Source of the DNA: JAAYUJ01 sp963698165
Lineage (GTDB): Bacteria; Desulfobacterota; Syntrophobacteria; Syntrophobacterales; Syntrophobacteraceae
Reading direction: 5' to 3'
DNA: 64,000 nucleotides
Assembly (NCBI GenBank): GCA_963698165.1
Contig: CAVOPT010000009.1
Coordinates: forward strand, 310,001-374,000
Part shown: one piece after another, positions 51,017 through 59,849 of the stretch
Layout of the letters: every line of letters begins with the position of its first letter
Numbering within the stretch: position 1 is the stretch's first letter
Notes under the pieces: model-generated
What the model was told of the DNA's origin: nothing
Database searches by the model: none
The model's input: the letters and a program-made list of their open reading frames with translations, nothing else
Made by a program: the position numbers and the translations under genes

Positions 51017-51050
51017 ATTCTTCGTGCCCTTCGTGTTCTTCGTGGTTCAG
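51017..51050. repeat. CTTCGTG-type intergenic repeat, third copy
   Basis: Three CTTCGTG cores in 34 bases (ATTCTTCGTGCCCTTCGTG then TTCTTCGTGGTTCAG), matching the pair at 37194-37356. It lies in the roughly 200-base gap between the kinase and cytochrome genes. Confidence 0.6.
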
Positions 51051-51174
51051 AGTGAATCCGCAGATCACAAAAGTGGCCCAATGCAACCAGTGACCAGTTC
51101 TATCAAGTTTCTCCCCTAAGGGGCCGGTAAACCAATCGCGATGTAGACTCCCGCCAAGAATCGGAGGAAAGACC

Positions 51175-51885
51175 GTGTTCGAAACCCTGTATGCTTTGCT
51201 TGCGAACCTGGGATACACACACCCGCTTCACCCGCCCTTGACCCATCTCCCTTTGGGGATGGTCATCGGTGCCTCCGTTTTCGGGACCCTCGCCCTGTGG
51301 CGAAAGCACTCACAGTTAGCTCTGACGGCTCGGCACTGCACGATTCTTGCCCTTTGCGGGTTCTTTCCCACCGTGCTCCTGGGCCTTGCCGATTGGCAAC
51401 ACTTCTACCAGGGCGCCATGCTCTTCGAAATCAAGGCCAAGCTCGCCCTGGCCGCGGTCCTTCTGGCCGTTCTCCTGACGTCCGTTGCCCTGAGCCGCGG
51501 GAGCGACCCAGGGTCCTCCCGGGGAGTTTTGGGCACCTATGCCCTCAGTCTCGTCCTGGCAGGGACTCTGGGGTATTTTGGAGGAGAGCTGGTCTTCAGG
51601 GGCAGGGCGTCCCCGGCGGCGGCCGTGTCCCCACTCGTCAGGGAGGGGGAGGCGATTTTCAGGCAGAATTGCTCCGCCTGCCATTTGACTGACAGCACGG
51701 AGGTGAAGTTTGGCCCGGGGTTGAAAGGGCTGTTTAAGCAAGACCGGATGGCTTCCACCGGCGGACCTGTGACCGATGTGGCCGTGCGCCGCCAGATCAT
51801 GACCCCCGCCAAGTTGATGCCGCCCTTCCCATCCTTTACCCCTGAACAGATGGACGCTCTGATTGCGTACCTCAAGAGCCTGTGA
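51175..51885 (+). CDS. Membrane-anchored cytochrome c (DUF2231-like membrane domain + c-type heme domain)
   Basis: 236 residues from a GTG start (GAGGAAAGACC upstream). About four transmembrane helices occupy residues 1-150 (HPPLTHLPLGMVIGASVFGT is a DUF2231-like opening). The C-terminal 85 residues are a single-heme cytochrome c with the CSACH heme-binding motif in AIFRQNCSACHLTDS and a likely axial Met in MTPAKLMPPFPSF. It probably passes electrons at the outer face of the inner membrane. It is monocistronic as far as can be seen, 207 bases after the kinase gene. Confidence 0.85.
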   Translation: MFETLYALLANLGYTHPLHPPLTHLPLGMVIGASVFGTLALWRKHSQLALTARHCTILALCGFFPTVLLGLADWQHFYQGAMLFEIKAKLALAAVLLAVLLTSVALSRGSDPGSSRGVLGTYALSLVLAGTLGYFGGELVFRGRASPAAAVSPLVREGEAIFRQNCSACHLTDSTEVKFGPGLKGLFKQDRMASTGGPVTDVAVRRQIMTPAKLMPPFPSFTPEQMDALIAYLKSL

Positions 51886-52104
51886 GCGTCGCCCGTTCAT
51901 CAACGGGGACCTGCCCTGCTCCGGGGAGCCCGGGGAGAAAATCGCCCCGGTGATGTCCCCGTATTGCCAAACCCGGGACCCTGTGCTAGAAGTTCCTAAT
52001 TTTGCTGATGTTGTTGCTGATAACGACCCGATGCCGTGGCGCGTCGGGCTCAGGTGAGGGGAAGCCCCGTTGCGCGGCTTCTCGATGCGGAGAGCAGGCA
52101 ACCC

Positions 52105-54594
52105 ATGGACACCAGATACGCACCCAGGAACATCGAGAGGAAGTGGCAGGAACTCTGGGAACGGGAGAACATTTTCGCGGTCCGCGAGGATCCCTCCAAG
52201 GAAAAGTATTACCTCCTGGAGATGTTTCCCTACCCCTCCGGCCGCATCCACATGGGGCACGTGCGCAATTACTCCATAGGAGACGTGGTCGCCCGGTTCC
52301 TGCGGATGCTCGGTCACAACGTGCTGCATCCCATGGGCTGGGATGCCTTCGGCATGCCCGCCGAGAACGCGGCCATCAAGGCCGGAACCCACCCGGCCAA
52401 ATGGACCTACGAGAACATCGACTACATGAGGACCCAGCTGAAGAAACTGGGTTTCTCCTACGACTGGTCCAGGGAATTCGCCACCTGTGACGTCTCCTAC
52501 TACCGGTGGGAGCAGCTCTTTTTCCTCAAGATGTTCGAAAGGGGACTGGCCTACCGGAAGGGCTCCTACGTGAACTGGTGCGAAACCTGCCACACGGTGC
52601 TGGCCAATGAACAGGTGGAGGGGGGAGCCTGCTGGAGGTGCGATCAGGTCGTGGTCCAGAAGGAAATGGACCAGTGGTTCTTCAAGATCACGGACTACGT
52701 GGAGGAGCTCCTGGATTACACGAGCAGGCTGCCGGGGTGGCCGGAACGGGTACTCACCATGCAGCAGAACTGGATCGGCAAGAGCACCGGCAGCAGGCTC
52801 AACTTTCCCCTGGCCTCGGGAGACGGTGCCATCACCGTGTTCACGACCCGGGCCGACACGGTTTTCGGTGCCACCTTCATGAGCATCGCCCCTGAGCACC
52901 CCATGGTGGAGAAGCTCTGCAGCGGCAGTCCCCAGCAGAAGGACGTTCTGAGCTTCGTGGAGCGGGCCAAGCTGGCCAAGCGCAGTGACCGGGAAACGGA
53001 CCTCCTGGAGAAGGAAGGGGTCTTCACAGGGAGCCACTGCATCAATCCCGCGACGCAGGAGAAGATCCCCGTTTACGTGGCGAACTTCGTCCTCATGGAG
53101 TACGGGACCGGCGCCGTCATGGCGGTCCCCGCCCACGATCAGCGGGACTTTGAATTCGCCGGAAAATACGGTCTGCCTGTTCGCGTGGTCATCAAGCCCC
53201 TGGAGGCCGAGACCTGTCCCCGGGCTGAAGACCTCGCCTCGGCCTTCGAGGAGGACGGGGTTCTGGTGAATTCCGGACCCTTCAGCGGCGTCGACTCCGC
53301 CGCGGCCCGGATCGCCATCACCAATTCCCTGGCTGAAAAAGGCCTGGGAGAACTCACGGTCCAATACCGGCTCAGGGACTGGGGCATATCACGGCAGCGT
53401 TACTGGGGCGCCCCCATCCCCATCGTCTACTGCGAAGACTGCGGCATCGAGGCGGTCCCCGAGAAAGACCTCCCTGTCGTGCTTCCCGTCGATGTGGCCC
53501 TGCTGCCCAACGGCGGCTCTCCCCTGCCTTTCCACGAGCCCTTCACCAGAACGCCCTGCCCCGCGTGCGGCAAACCGGCGCGGCGGGAGACCGACACCAT
53601 GGACACCTTCGTGGAATCGTCGTGGTATTTCGCGCGATTCGCCTGTGCTGACCACCACACGGGCCCCCTCGATTTCGACCGGGTCAAATACTGGCTCCCC
53701 GTGAACCAGTACATCGGCGGCATCGAACACGCCGTGCTCCACCTGCTCTATTCCCGGTTCTTCACGAAGGTCCTGCGAGACATGGGACACCTCACCGTGG
53801 ACGAGCCCTTCGAGAACCTGCTCACTCAGGGCATGGTCATCAAGGACGGGGCCAAAATGAGCAAGTCCAAGGGCAACGTCGTCGATCCCGACGAGATGAT
53901 CGAGGCCTACGGGGCCGACACGGTCCGCCTGTTCTGTCTTTTTGCCTCCCCCCCGGAAAAGGATCTGGAATGGAATGACCAGGGTGTGGAGGGCGCTTTC
54001 CGCTTCCTCTCGAGAATCTGGCGCCTGTTGGCGGAGAACCGGGATTCGCTCCTTTCCCTTCCCATGTATTCCGGCGGTGACGCTCTCGCAAGAGACCTGG
54101 CCTCACTCCACCGAAAGACCCACCAGACCGTAAAGAAAGTGACGGAAGACATCAGGGAACGGTTTCATTTCAACACGGCCATCGCCGCTGTCATGGAACT
54201 GGTGAACCAGATCTATCAGAATCTGGAAGGCTCCAGGACAGACCCGCATTTCTGGCCGGTCATGAGGGAAGCGGTCGAGAACATGGTGCTCCTGGTTTCC
54301 CCCATCGTGCCGCATATCGCGGAAGAACTCTGGAAGGCTCTGGGCCATGAGGGAAGCGTGATCACGGAAACCTGGCCCAAATGGAAGGAAGAGGCCCTGG
54401 TGGCCGAAGAGGTCCTCATCGTGGTCCAGATCAACGGCAAGCTCAGGAGCCGGGTCATGATCCCGCCCGACGCAAGCCGGGAAGAAATGGAACGGGCTGC
54501 CCTCGACGACCCGCGTATTCAGGAATTCATTGCAGGGGCACCCATCAAGAAAGTCGTCGTCGTTCCGAACAAGCTCATCAATGTGGTGATTTAA
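52105..54594 (+). CDS. leuS: Leucyl-tRNA synthetase
   Basis: 829 residues from the ATG at 52105; the frame is open to 52036. It charges tRNA-Leu. The HIGH motif is HMGH at 49-52 and KMSKS at 584-588 (KMSKSKGNVV). An editing domain sits in between (TRADTVFGATFMSIAPEH). The C-terminal domain ends KKVVVVPNKLINVVI, the usual bacterial LeuRS end. It is the first gene of a leuS-lptE-holA run, the order common in proteobacteria. No T-box or other leader was seen. Confidence 0.97.
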   Translation: MDTRYAPRNIERKWQELWERENIFAVREDPSKEKYYLLEMFPYPSGRIHMGHVRNYSIGDVVARFLRMLGHNVLHPMGWDAFGMPAENAAIKAGTHPAKWTYENIDYMRTQLKKLGFSYDWSREFATCDVSYYRWEQLFFLKMFERGLAYRKGSYVNWCETCHTVLANEQVEGGACWRCDQVVVQKEMDQWFFKITDYVEELLDYTSRLPGWPERVLTMQQNWIGKSTGSRLNFPLASGDGAITVFTTRADTVFGATFMSIAPEHPMVEKLCSGSPQQKDVLSFVERAKLAKRSDRETDLLEKEGVFTGSHCINPATQEKIPVYVANFVLMEYGTGAVMAVPAHDQRDFEFAGKYGLPVRVVIKPLEAETCPRAEDLASAFEEDGVLVNSGPFSGVDSAAARIAITNSLAEKGLGELTVQYRLRDWGISRQRYWGAPIPIVYCEDCGIEAVPEKDLPVVLPVDVALLPNGGSPLPFHEPFTRTPCPACGKPARRETDTMDTFVESSWYFARFACADHHTGPLDFDRVKYWLPVNQYIGGIEHAVLHLLYSRFFTKVLRDMGHLTVDEPFENLLTQGMVIKDGAKMSKSKGNVVDPDEMIEAYGADTVRLFCLFASPPEKDLEWNDQGVEGAFRFLSRIWRLLAENRDSLLSLPMYSGGDALARDLASLHRKTHQTVKKVTEDIRERFHFNTAIAAVMELVNQIYQNLEGSRTDPHFWPVMREAVENMVLLVSPIVPHIAEELWKALGHEGSVITETWPKWKEEALVAEEVLIVVQINGKLRSRVMIPPDASREEMERAALDDPRIQEFIAGAPIKKVVVVPNKLINVVI

Positions 54595-54633
54595 TTGCAG
54601 GCAATGAATCGACCTTCCAGGGGGAGGATGACA

Positions 54634-55152
54634 ATGCGCCGTCTCACGACCGTCCTGATCCTCAGCGCGGCTGTCCTGGCTTTCCACGGCTGCGGGTATC
54701 ACTTCACGGGAGAGGGACCCGGCCCGCGTCCCGGCTTGAAGCGCATCGCGATCCCCATTTTCGAGAACAAGACCGGAGAACCGGAACTGGGGAGCCTCTT
54801 TGCGGGGGCCCTCAGGAAGGAATTCATGATCCGGGGCAACCTGCAGGTGGTCCCCGAAGATCAGGCGGAAGCCATTATTCGGGGGCGAATCACGGACATC
54901 CACACGTCGGCGGTGGCCCACATCGAAGTGCAGCAGACCATCCAATCCCGCCTGTACGTGACCCTGGACATACGCTGCCAGGATGTGGAGTCGGGAAAGG
55001 CCATCTGGCAGGACCCTCAGTTCACCTACTTCAAAACGTATCTGCAGAACCCCGATCCCATCTCGAGCTTCGACAACAGGAGGCTGGCCCTCGAGTTTCT
55101 CGCAAAGGAGATGGCCTCGAGGATTCATGACCGCTTCCTGAGCAACTTCTGA
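54634..55152 (+). CDS. lptE: LPS-assembly lipoprotein LptE
   Basis: About 172 residues from the ATG at 54634, with GGGGAGG 7 bases upstream; the earlier ATG at 54628 abuts that site. A lipoprotein signal ends in a lipobox (AVLAFHGC), followed by GYHFTGEGPG, the family hallmark. With LptD it forms the outer-membrane complex that inserts lipopolysaccharide. It lies between leuS and holA as in many Gram-negatives, supporting an LPS-bearing organism. Confidence 0.92.
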   Translation: MRRLTTVLILSAAVLAFHGCGYHFTGEGPGPRPGLKRIAIPIFENKTGEPELGSLFAGALRKEFMIRGNLQVVPEDQAEAIIRGRITDIHTSAVAHIEVQQTIQSRLYVTLDIRCQDVESGKAIWQDPQFTYFKTYLQNPDPISSFDNRRLALEFLAKEMASRIHDRFLSNF

Positions 55153-55164
55153 GGCTTCCTGGCC

Positions 55165-56172
55165 ATGCATTTCAGCCGGTTCAGCAGTCATCTCGAGGAA
55201 GGCAAATGGGCTCCCGTCTATCTGTTCACCGGGGAGTCCCAATTGCTCATGGAGGAAGCCTGGAGCGGCCTCCTCGAGAAGATCGTTCCCCAGAACGCCC
55301 GGCGCTTCAACGGCGAGCGTCTCGATGCGAAGGAATACCCGGCCCAGGAGGTCCTCGCACGCCTCGGCATGCTCACCATGTTCGGAAAACGGCGTATCCT
55401 CATGGTGGAAAACGTCGACGCCTGGGCCAAGGATCAGCGAAAGCCCATCATGGCTTACCTCAAGAGCCCTTCTCCCACCGGATGCCTAGTCTTGACCAAA
55501 TCACAGAAAAAGGGGTGGGAGGAGATAACCACCGCGGTGGAAGCGGTGGGTGTGGTGGTGCAGTTCCCGGCCATTTCGGAGCGGGAGCTCCCAAGGTGGC
55601 TCCAGGAGAAGGCCAAGGGGATGCAGAAGGTCCTGAGCCCGGATGCGGCGGTTTTCGTGGTGGAACACGTCGGGACCGATCTCCACCGGCTGGAGCAGGA
55701 GCTCCAAAAACTCGCGGCATTTGCGGGGAGCAGGGAGAGGATTACCTTGGAGGATGCCGGGGAAGTGGTGAGCTGGCAGCGGAACTTCACGGTGTTCGAG
55801 TTGCTCGACTTCGTTTCCAGGGGTCAACCGGGGCAGGCCATCGCTTCGCTGCGCAAGCTCCTCCTCGCGGGGGAGCCCCCCCTTGTGGTCATATCCCTCC
55901 TGGCAAGGCAAATCCGAATCCTATGGCAGATCAAGGACGGGCTCGATCGGGGGTTCAAGGGACCAGCCATCGGAGCCCAGCTGAAGCTTCCGGGGACGGT
56001 CGTCAACAAGTACATGGCCCAGGCATCCCAATTCACGCAAAGCCGGCTCTACGCCATGCACCGGTCCCTGAGCGAAGCGGACCTCAAAATGAAGACCACG
56101 GCCACGCCCCCCGAGTGGATCATCGAATCCCTCGTTGTCCACATCTCGGGCACAAAGCGAAAAAGCCCATGA
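55165..56172 (+). CDS. holA: DNA polymerase III subunit delta
   Basis: 335 residues, standard length. It opens the sliding clamp as part of the clamp loader. The N-terminal APVYLFTGESQLLMEEAWSG is the family's degenerate P-loop region, and VEHVGTDLHRLEQELQKLAA and ISLLARQIRILWQIKDGLDR are typical of the lid and collar domains. It starts 12 bases after lptE. Its last codons lie inside the rpsT terminator hairpin, so the two convergent genes end within each other's control region. Confidence 0.95.
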   Translation: MHFSRFSSHLEEGKWAPVYLFTGESQLLMEEAWSGLLEKIVPQNARRFNGERLDAKEYPAQEVLARLGMLTMFGKRRILMVENVDAWAKDQRKPIMAYLKSPSPTGCLVLTKSQKKGWEEITTAVEAVGVVVQFPAISERELPRWLQEKAKGMQKVLSPDAAVFVVEHVGTDLHRLEQELQKLAAFAGSRERITLEDAGEVVSWQRNFTVFELLDFVSRGQPGQAIASLRKLLLAGEPPLVVISLLARQIRILWQIKDGLDRGFKGPAIGAQLKLPGTVVNKYMAQASQFTQSRLYAMHRSLSEADLKMKTTATPPEWIIESLVVHISGTKRKSP

Positions 56173-56191
56173 AGCCATGCTTCATGGGCTT
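56158..56191 (-). terminator. Intrinsic terminator of rpsT
   Basis: A perfect 13-bp stem, AAGCCCATGAAGC / GCTTCATGGGCTT (56163-56191, loop of 3), is followed on the minus strand by TTTTTCGC. It overlaps the holA stop codon. There is no T-run on the plus side. Confidence 0.85.
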
Positions 56192-56222
56192 GGGAAAAAC
56201 AATCCCAACGGGGGGCTTGGGA

Positions 56223-56501
56223 TCAGGCGCTCTTGCTTGCCAGGAAAGCGTTGACCCGCAACGTCAACCGGGAGATCTTGCGCGAAGCCGTGTTTGCGTG
56301 GATGGTCCCTTTCGAGGCCGTCCTGTCGATCACGCTGATGGCGTTCTTCAGTTGTGCGGCTGTATCTTCCTGGGAGCCGGAAGACATCGTTTCCACGACA
56401 CCCTTGATGGCATTCTTCATATGGGTTTTTCGCGACCGGTTGCGCTGCCGCCTTGCCTCGTTCTGTTTTGCCCTCTTGATGGCTGACTTGTGGTTGGCCA
56501 A
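56223..56501 (-). CDS. rpsT: 30S ribosomal protein S20
   Basis: 92 residues from a TTG start at 56501, which gives the conserved opening LANHKSAIKRAKQ; AGGAG sits 8 bases before it. A GTG two codons earlier is an alternative. The basic, helical protein (RNRSRKTHMKNAIKGVV; KGTIHANTASRKISRLTLRV) binds 16S rRNA. The weak TTG start is notable because S20 genes often use poor start codons as part of their autoregulation (known in E. coli). Confidence 0.97.
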   Translation of the reverse strand: MANHKSAIKRAKQNEARRQRNRSRKTHMKNAIKGVVETMSSGSQEDTAAQLKNAISVIDRTASKGTIHANTASRKISRLTLRVNAFLASKSA

Positions 56502-56581
56502 CGTCACATCTCCTATGCGATACAACTCCGGTTCATGACAGTCCCCTCGGGAAGAGGACACGGTGATCTAAAGAGAAGCGA

Positions 56582-56611
56582 TAATTACAGCTTTTCAGGG
56601 AAACATGTCAA
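56582..56611 (-). promoter_or_regulatory. Likely sigma-70 promoter of rpsT
   Basis: On the minus strand TTGACA (56611-56606) and TAATTA (56587-56582) are separated by 18 bases, about 80 bases before the rpsT start. Confidence 0.5.
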
Positions 56612-56662
56612 GAATAATTTGCAGTGCTTTCACGTGAAAGCGAAGGAGGACCGACCCGTTTC

Positions 56663-57130
56663 TCACTGCACTTCGAGGATTTCCAACATCCTGATTCCCT
56701 TCGGAGTTTGCACCTTGACCTCGTCTCCCTCTTCTTTTCCAATGAGCGCTTTTCCCAGGGGAGAGACCACCGAGATGGTCCCCGCCTGCACGTCCGCCTC
56801 ATACGGGCCCACCAATGTGAAGGTGGTCACATCGTTGGTTTCGAGGTCTTCCATCATCACGGTGCTGCCGAACATGACCCGGCCGTTGTCATCGTTGGAG
56901 GGTTCGATGATTTCGCAATGGCCCAGCCTGTGGGTGATTTCCTGAATGCGTCCTTCAATGAGGGCCTGTTTTTCCTTGGCCGCCTCGAACTCCGCATTTT
57001 CGCTGATGTCCCCGTGGCCCCGCGCTTCTTCTATGGCCTTGATGACCGCGGGCCGCTCCTCTTTCTGAAGGCGCTGCAGTTCCGCCTTGAGCTTTTCATA
57101 GCCTTCTTTGGTAATGGGTACTCGTTCCAT
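56663..57130 (-). CDS. greA: Transcription elongation factor GreA
   Basis: 155 residues, full length. An N-terminal coiled-coil (KAELQRLQKEERPAVIKAIE, and the acidic tip GDISENAEFEAAKEKQ, which reaches into the RNA polymerase secondary channel) and a C-terminal FKBP-like domain (YEADVQAGTISVVSPLGKAL) are both present. It rescues stalled RNA polymerase by stimulating transcript cleavage. GGGAGAG precedes the ATG. It is divergent from pyrB. Confidence 0.97.
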   Translation of the reverse strand: MERVPITKEGYEKLKAELQRLQKEERPAVIKAIEEARGHGDISENAEFEAAKEKQALIEGRIQEITHRLGHCEIIEPSNDDNGRVMFGSTVMMEDLETNDVTTFTLVGPYEADVQAGTISVVSPLGKALIGKEEGDEVKVQTPKGIRMLEILEVQ

Positions 57131-57357
57131 TGAACTCTCCCTTCAACGATCCTTTGCGTTCTCATTTAACGAGATTGGGCTGGTCTGTCAAGGCGGATAA
57201 GACTCCCGGCGGAAACCCGGCAAAAGAAACCGCGCCCCTCCGTCGTTCACACGAAAGGCACATCCGGGGGTTGGATTTCTTTTCAAGCCCAAGGCATTTC
57301 ATGATAGAGTCTGACGATTTTAAGAACCCTTCCGCACACCTTAGCAAGAGGAAGCCC

Positions 57358-58296
57358 ATGCCATTCCAAAGGAAAGACCTGCTCGGCATCCGGGAGCTGC
57401 AGGATCATGAAATCGAGCATATTTTAGAGCTCTCCTTTTCCCTGAAAGAAATCAACTCGCGACCCATCAAGAAGGTGCCGACCCTTCGCGGAAAGACCGT
57501 GGTTCACCTCTTTTATGAGCCCAGCACCAGGACTCGAACCTCTTTCGACATCGCCGCCAAACGGCTCAGCGCGGACACCTACAGCGTCACGGCCTCCTCC
57601 AGTTCCATGGTGAAAGGTGAAACGGCTTTGGACACCCTCAAGAACCTGGAGGCCATGAAGCCGGACATCTTCGTCATCCGCCATTCCGCCTCAGGTACTC
57701 CCCACAGGCTGGCCCAGAGGACCTCCGCCTCCGTCATCAACGCGGGGGACGGCATGCACGAGCATCCCTCCCAGGCTCTTCTGGACATGATGACCATCCG
57801 GGAGCACAAGGGGAGGCTGGAGGGGCTGACGGTGCTCATTGTGGGAGACATTGCCCACAGCCGCGTCGCTCGGTCCAACATATGGGGCCTCACCAAGATG
57901 GGGGCCCGGGTCGTCGTGTGCGGCCCGACCACCTTGATCCCTCCCTGGATCGAAGCCATGGGAGCCCATGTGACACACCGGTTGGAAGAGGCGATCCCCG
58001 AGGCCGACGTCATCATGGTGCTCCGCCTGCAGATGGAGCGCCAGCAGCAGATGCTCCTTCCATCCCTCAGGGAATACGCCGTTTGCTACGGCCTGAGCCT
58101 TGACAAACTCAAGCGGGCCAGGGAGGACGTGATCATCATGCACCCGGGACCCATCAACCGCGGGGTGGAAATCAGTCCCGAGGTGGCGGACGGACCCCAT
58201 TCCGTCATACTCGATCAGGTCACCAACGGAGTGGCGGTACGCATGGCGCTGCTTTACCTGTTGGGCCAAAGGTATGAAACTGCTTCTGAAATCTGA
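57358..58296 (+). CDS. pyrB: Aspartate carbamoyltransferase, catalytic chain
   Basis: 312 residues from the ATG at 57358 (AAGAGGAAG upstream). The frame is open to 57130 but that part lacks conservation. It joins carbamoyl phosphate to aspartate in pyrimidine synthesis. The carbamoyl-phosphate loop FYEPSTRTRTSFD, the HPSQALLDMMTI region and MHPGPINRGVEI are all present. pyrC follows within 40 bases and in many bacteria the two form a complex. No pyrI regulatory gene is present here. Confidence 0.96.
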   Translation: MPFQRKDLLGIRELQDHEIEHILELSFSLKEINSRPIKKVPTLRGKTVVHLFYEPSTRTRTSFDIAAKRLSADTYSVTASSSSMVKGETALDTLKNLEAMKPDIFVIRHSASGTPHRLAQRTSASVINAGDGMHEHPSQALLDMMTIREHKGRLEGLTVLIVGDIAHSRVARSNIWGLTKMGARVVVCGPTTLIPPWIEAMGAHVTHRLEEAIPEADVIMVLRLQMERQQQMLLPSLREYAVCYGLSLDKLKRAREDVIIMHPGPINRGVEISPEVADGPHSVILDQVTNGVAVRMALLYLLGQRYETASEI

Positions 58297-58332
58297 ATGA
58301 CAAGCAACCCTTCGAGACGCCAGGAAATTTCA

Positions 58333-59682
58333 ATGTCGAACTTCCCAGAAGGTGGATCCCAGCAAATTTGCTCCAGGAGAGACGGCAGGCCAGGGAGCTT
58401 CCTCTTCCGAAACGGGCGGGTCATCGATCCGGCAAGGAACATCGACAAGATCGCCGATGTCCTCATCGTGGATGGACGCCTCATGGACATCCAGTCCAAC
58501 TTCCCCAACACGATGGACTGGATGTCCCAGGTGAACCAGGTTGATGCGACGGGAAAGTGGCTCATCCCCGGCATGCTCGACATCCATGTCCACTTGCGCG
58601 AACCCGGGGAGGAATACAAGGAAACCATCGCATCGGGCACCCGGGCGGCGGTGGCGGGAGGATACGTCGGGGTGGCCTGCATGCCCAACACCAAACCCGC
58701 CAATGACAATGCGGCGGTGACCAGGTTCATCCTTGAACGGGCAAAGGAACAGGGGGCCTGCCACGTGTTCCCCGTGGCGGCCATCAGCACGGGGCTCAAA
58801 GGGGAAAGCCTCGCGGAGTTCGGAGAATTGCGCGGCGCGGGAGCCGTCGCCCTCTCCGACGACGGGCGCCCCGTAATGAACGGCCTCCTCATGCGCAGAG
58901 CATTGGAATACGCCAGGATCTTCGATCTATTGGTCATCAGCCACGCGGAAGAACTGAGCCTCTCCCAGGGGGGCCTCATGAACGAGAGTCCCGTTTCCAC
59001 GCTGCTTGGGCTGCGGGGCATCCCCAATGCCTCCGAGGACGTCATGGTGGCCAGGGACCTGCTCCTGGCCGAACTGACCGGGGGAAGGCTGCACATCGCC
59101 CATGTGAGCACGGCTGGGGCCGTGCGGTTGATTCGGGAGGCCAAGAGCCGCGGTATTCCGGTCACGGCCGAAACGGCGCCCCACTACTTCACACTGACGG
59201 ACAAGGAGGTCATGTCCTTCGATCCCGTCTTCAAGGTGAATCCCCCCTTGCGAAGCGCCGAAGACGTGGAGTCCGTCAAGGAGGGGCTTGCCGACGGAAC
59301 CATCGACGCCATAGCCACGGATCATGCGCCCCACAGCACCGTTGAAAAGGACACGGAGTTCGAATACGCCGCCAACGGCATGATCGGCCTGGAATCGGCC
59401 CTGCCCCTCATCCTCTCGCTCGTGAGGGAGGGGACCCTCAGCGCTTCGGACGCCGTGGCCAAAGTCACCTGCAACCCGGCGAGAATCCTGGGAGTTCCCC
59501 TGGGTAGCCTGCAACCGGGCCAACCGCCAAGCATGACGATCATCGACCCTGAAGCGTCTTATGTCCTGGACTGCCAAACCTTTCAATCCAAGAGCCGCAA
59601 CTGCCCCTTTCATGGACGCAAGGTCCAGGGCCGAATCGTCGCGACCCTTTTCGAAGGGAGTGTCGCCTATTGCGCTCCCTGA
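58333..59682 (+). CDS. pyrC: Dihydroorotase
   Basis: 449 residues from the ATG at 58333 (AGGAAATTTC upstream); an ATG at 58297 is possible. It closes carbamoyl-aspartate to dihydroorotate. Metal ligands are in DIHVHLREPG, the conserved HIAHVSTAG, and the catalytic Asp in IDAIATDHAPHS. MIGLESALPLILSLV is also typical of type I enzymes. The first 20 residues are not conserved. It is the second gene of a pyrBC operon. Confidence 0.95.
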   Translation: MSNFPEGGSQQICSRRDGRPGSFLFRNGRVIDPARNIDKIADVLIVDGRLMDIQSNFPNTMDWMSQVNQVDATGKWLIPGMLDIHVHLREPGEEYKETIASGTRAAVAGGYVGVACMPNTKPANDNAAVTRFILERAKEQGACHVFPVAAISTGLKGESLAEFGELRGAGAVALSDDGRPVMNGLLMRRALEYARIFDLLVISHAEELSLSQGGLMNESPVSTLLGLRGIPNASEDVMVARDLLLAELTGGRLHIAHVSTAGAVRLIREAKSRGIPVTAETAPHYFTLTDKEVMSFDPVFKVNPPLRSAEDVESVKEGLADGTIDAIATDHAPHSTVEKDTEFEYAANGMIGLESALPLILSLVREGTLSASDAVAKVTCNPARILGVPLGSLQPGQPPSMTIIDPEASYVLDCQTFQSKSRNCPFHGRKVQGRIVATLFEGSVAYCAP

Positions 59683-59849
59683 TCAATGCTCCGGGGGCGG
59701 GACGAACTTTTCGTAATAGGGATTTGTCGTAAAGAAAACCGTTTGCCGTTCCGAGTAATGAGTGTCCTGAAAGCATCGGAACCTGGGATGGAAGCTGGCA
59801 ACGGGCCCCTTCCTCCCACCCGCCACCACCGTCGCCGGATGTTCTTCCC

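Noticed and set aside
51316..53364. 682-codon open frame on the minus strand
   Set aside because: It is antisense to leuS and the cytochrome gene, a by-product of high GC codon bias. Its composition is low-complexity and leuS is unmistakable on the plus strand.
55206..56486. 426-codon plus frame overlapping holA
   Set aside because: Out-of-frame shadow of holA that also runs through the rpsT terminator and gene.
57505..57560. tRNA-like GACTCGAACC stretch
   Set aside because: It is inside the conserved STRTRTS codons of pyrB and cannot form a cloverleaf.
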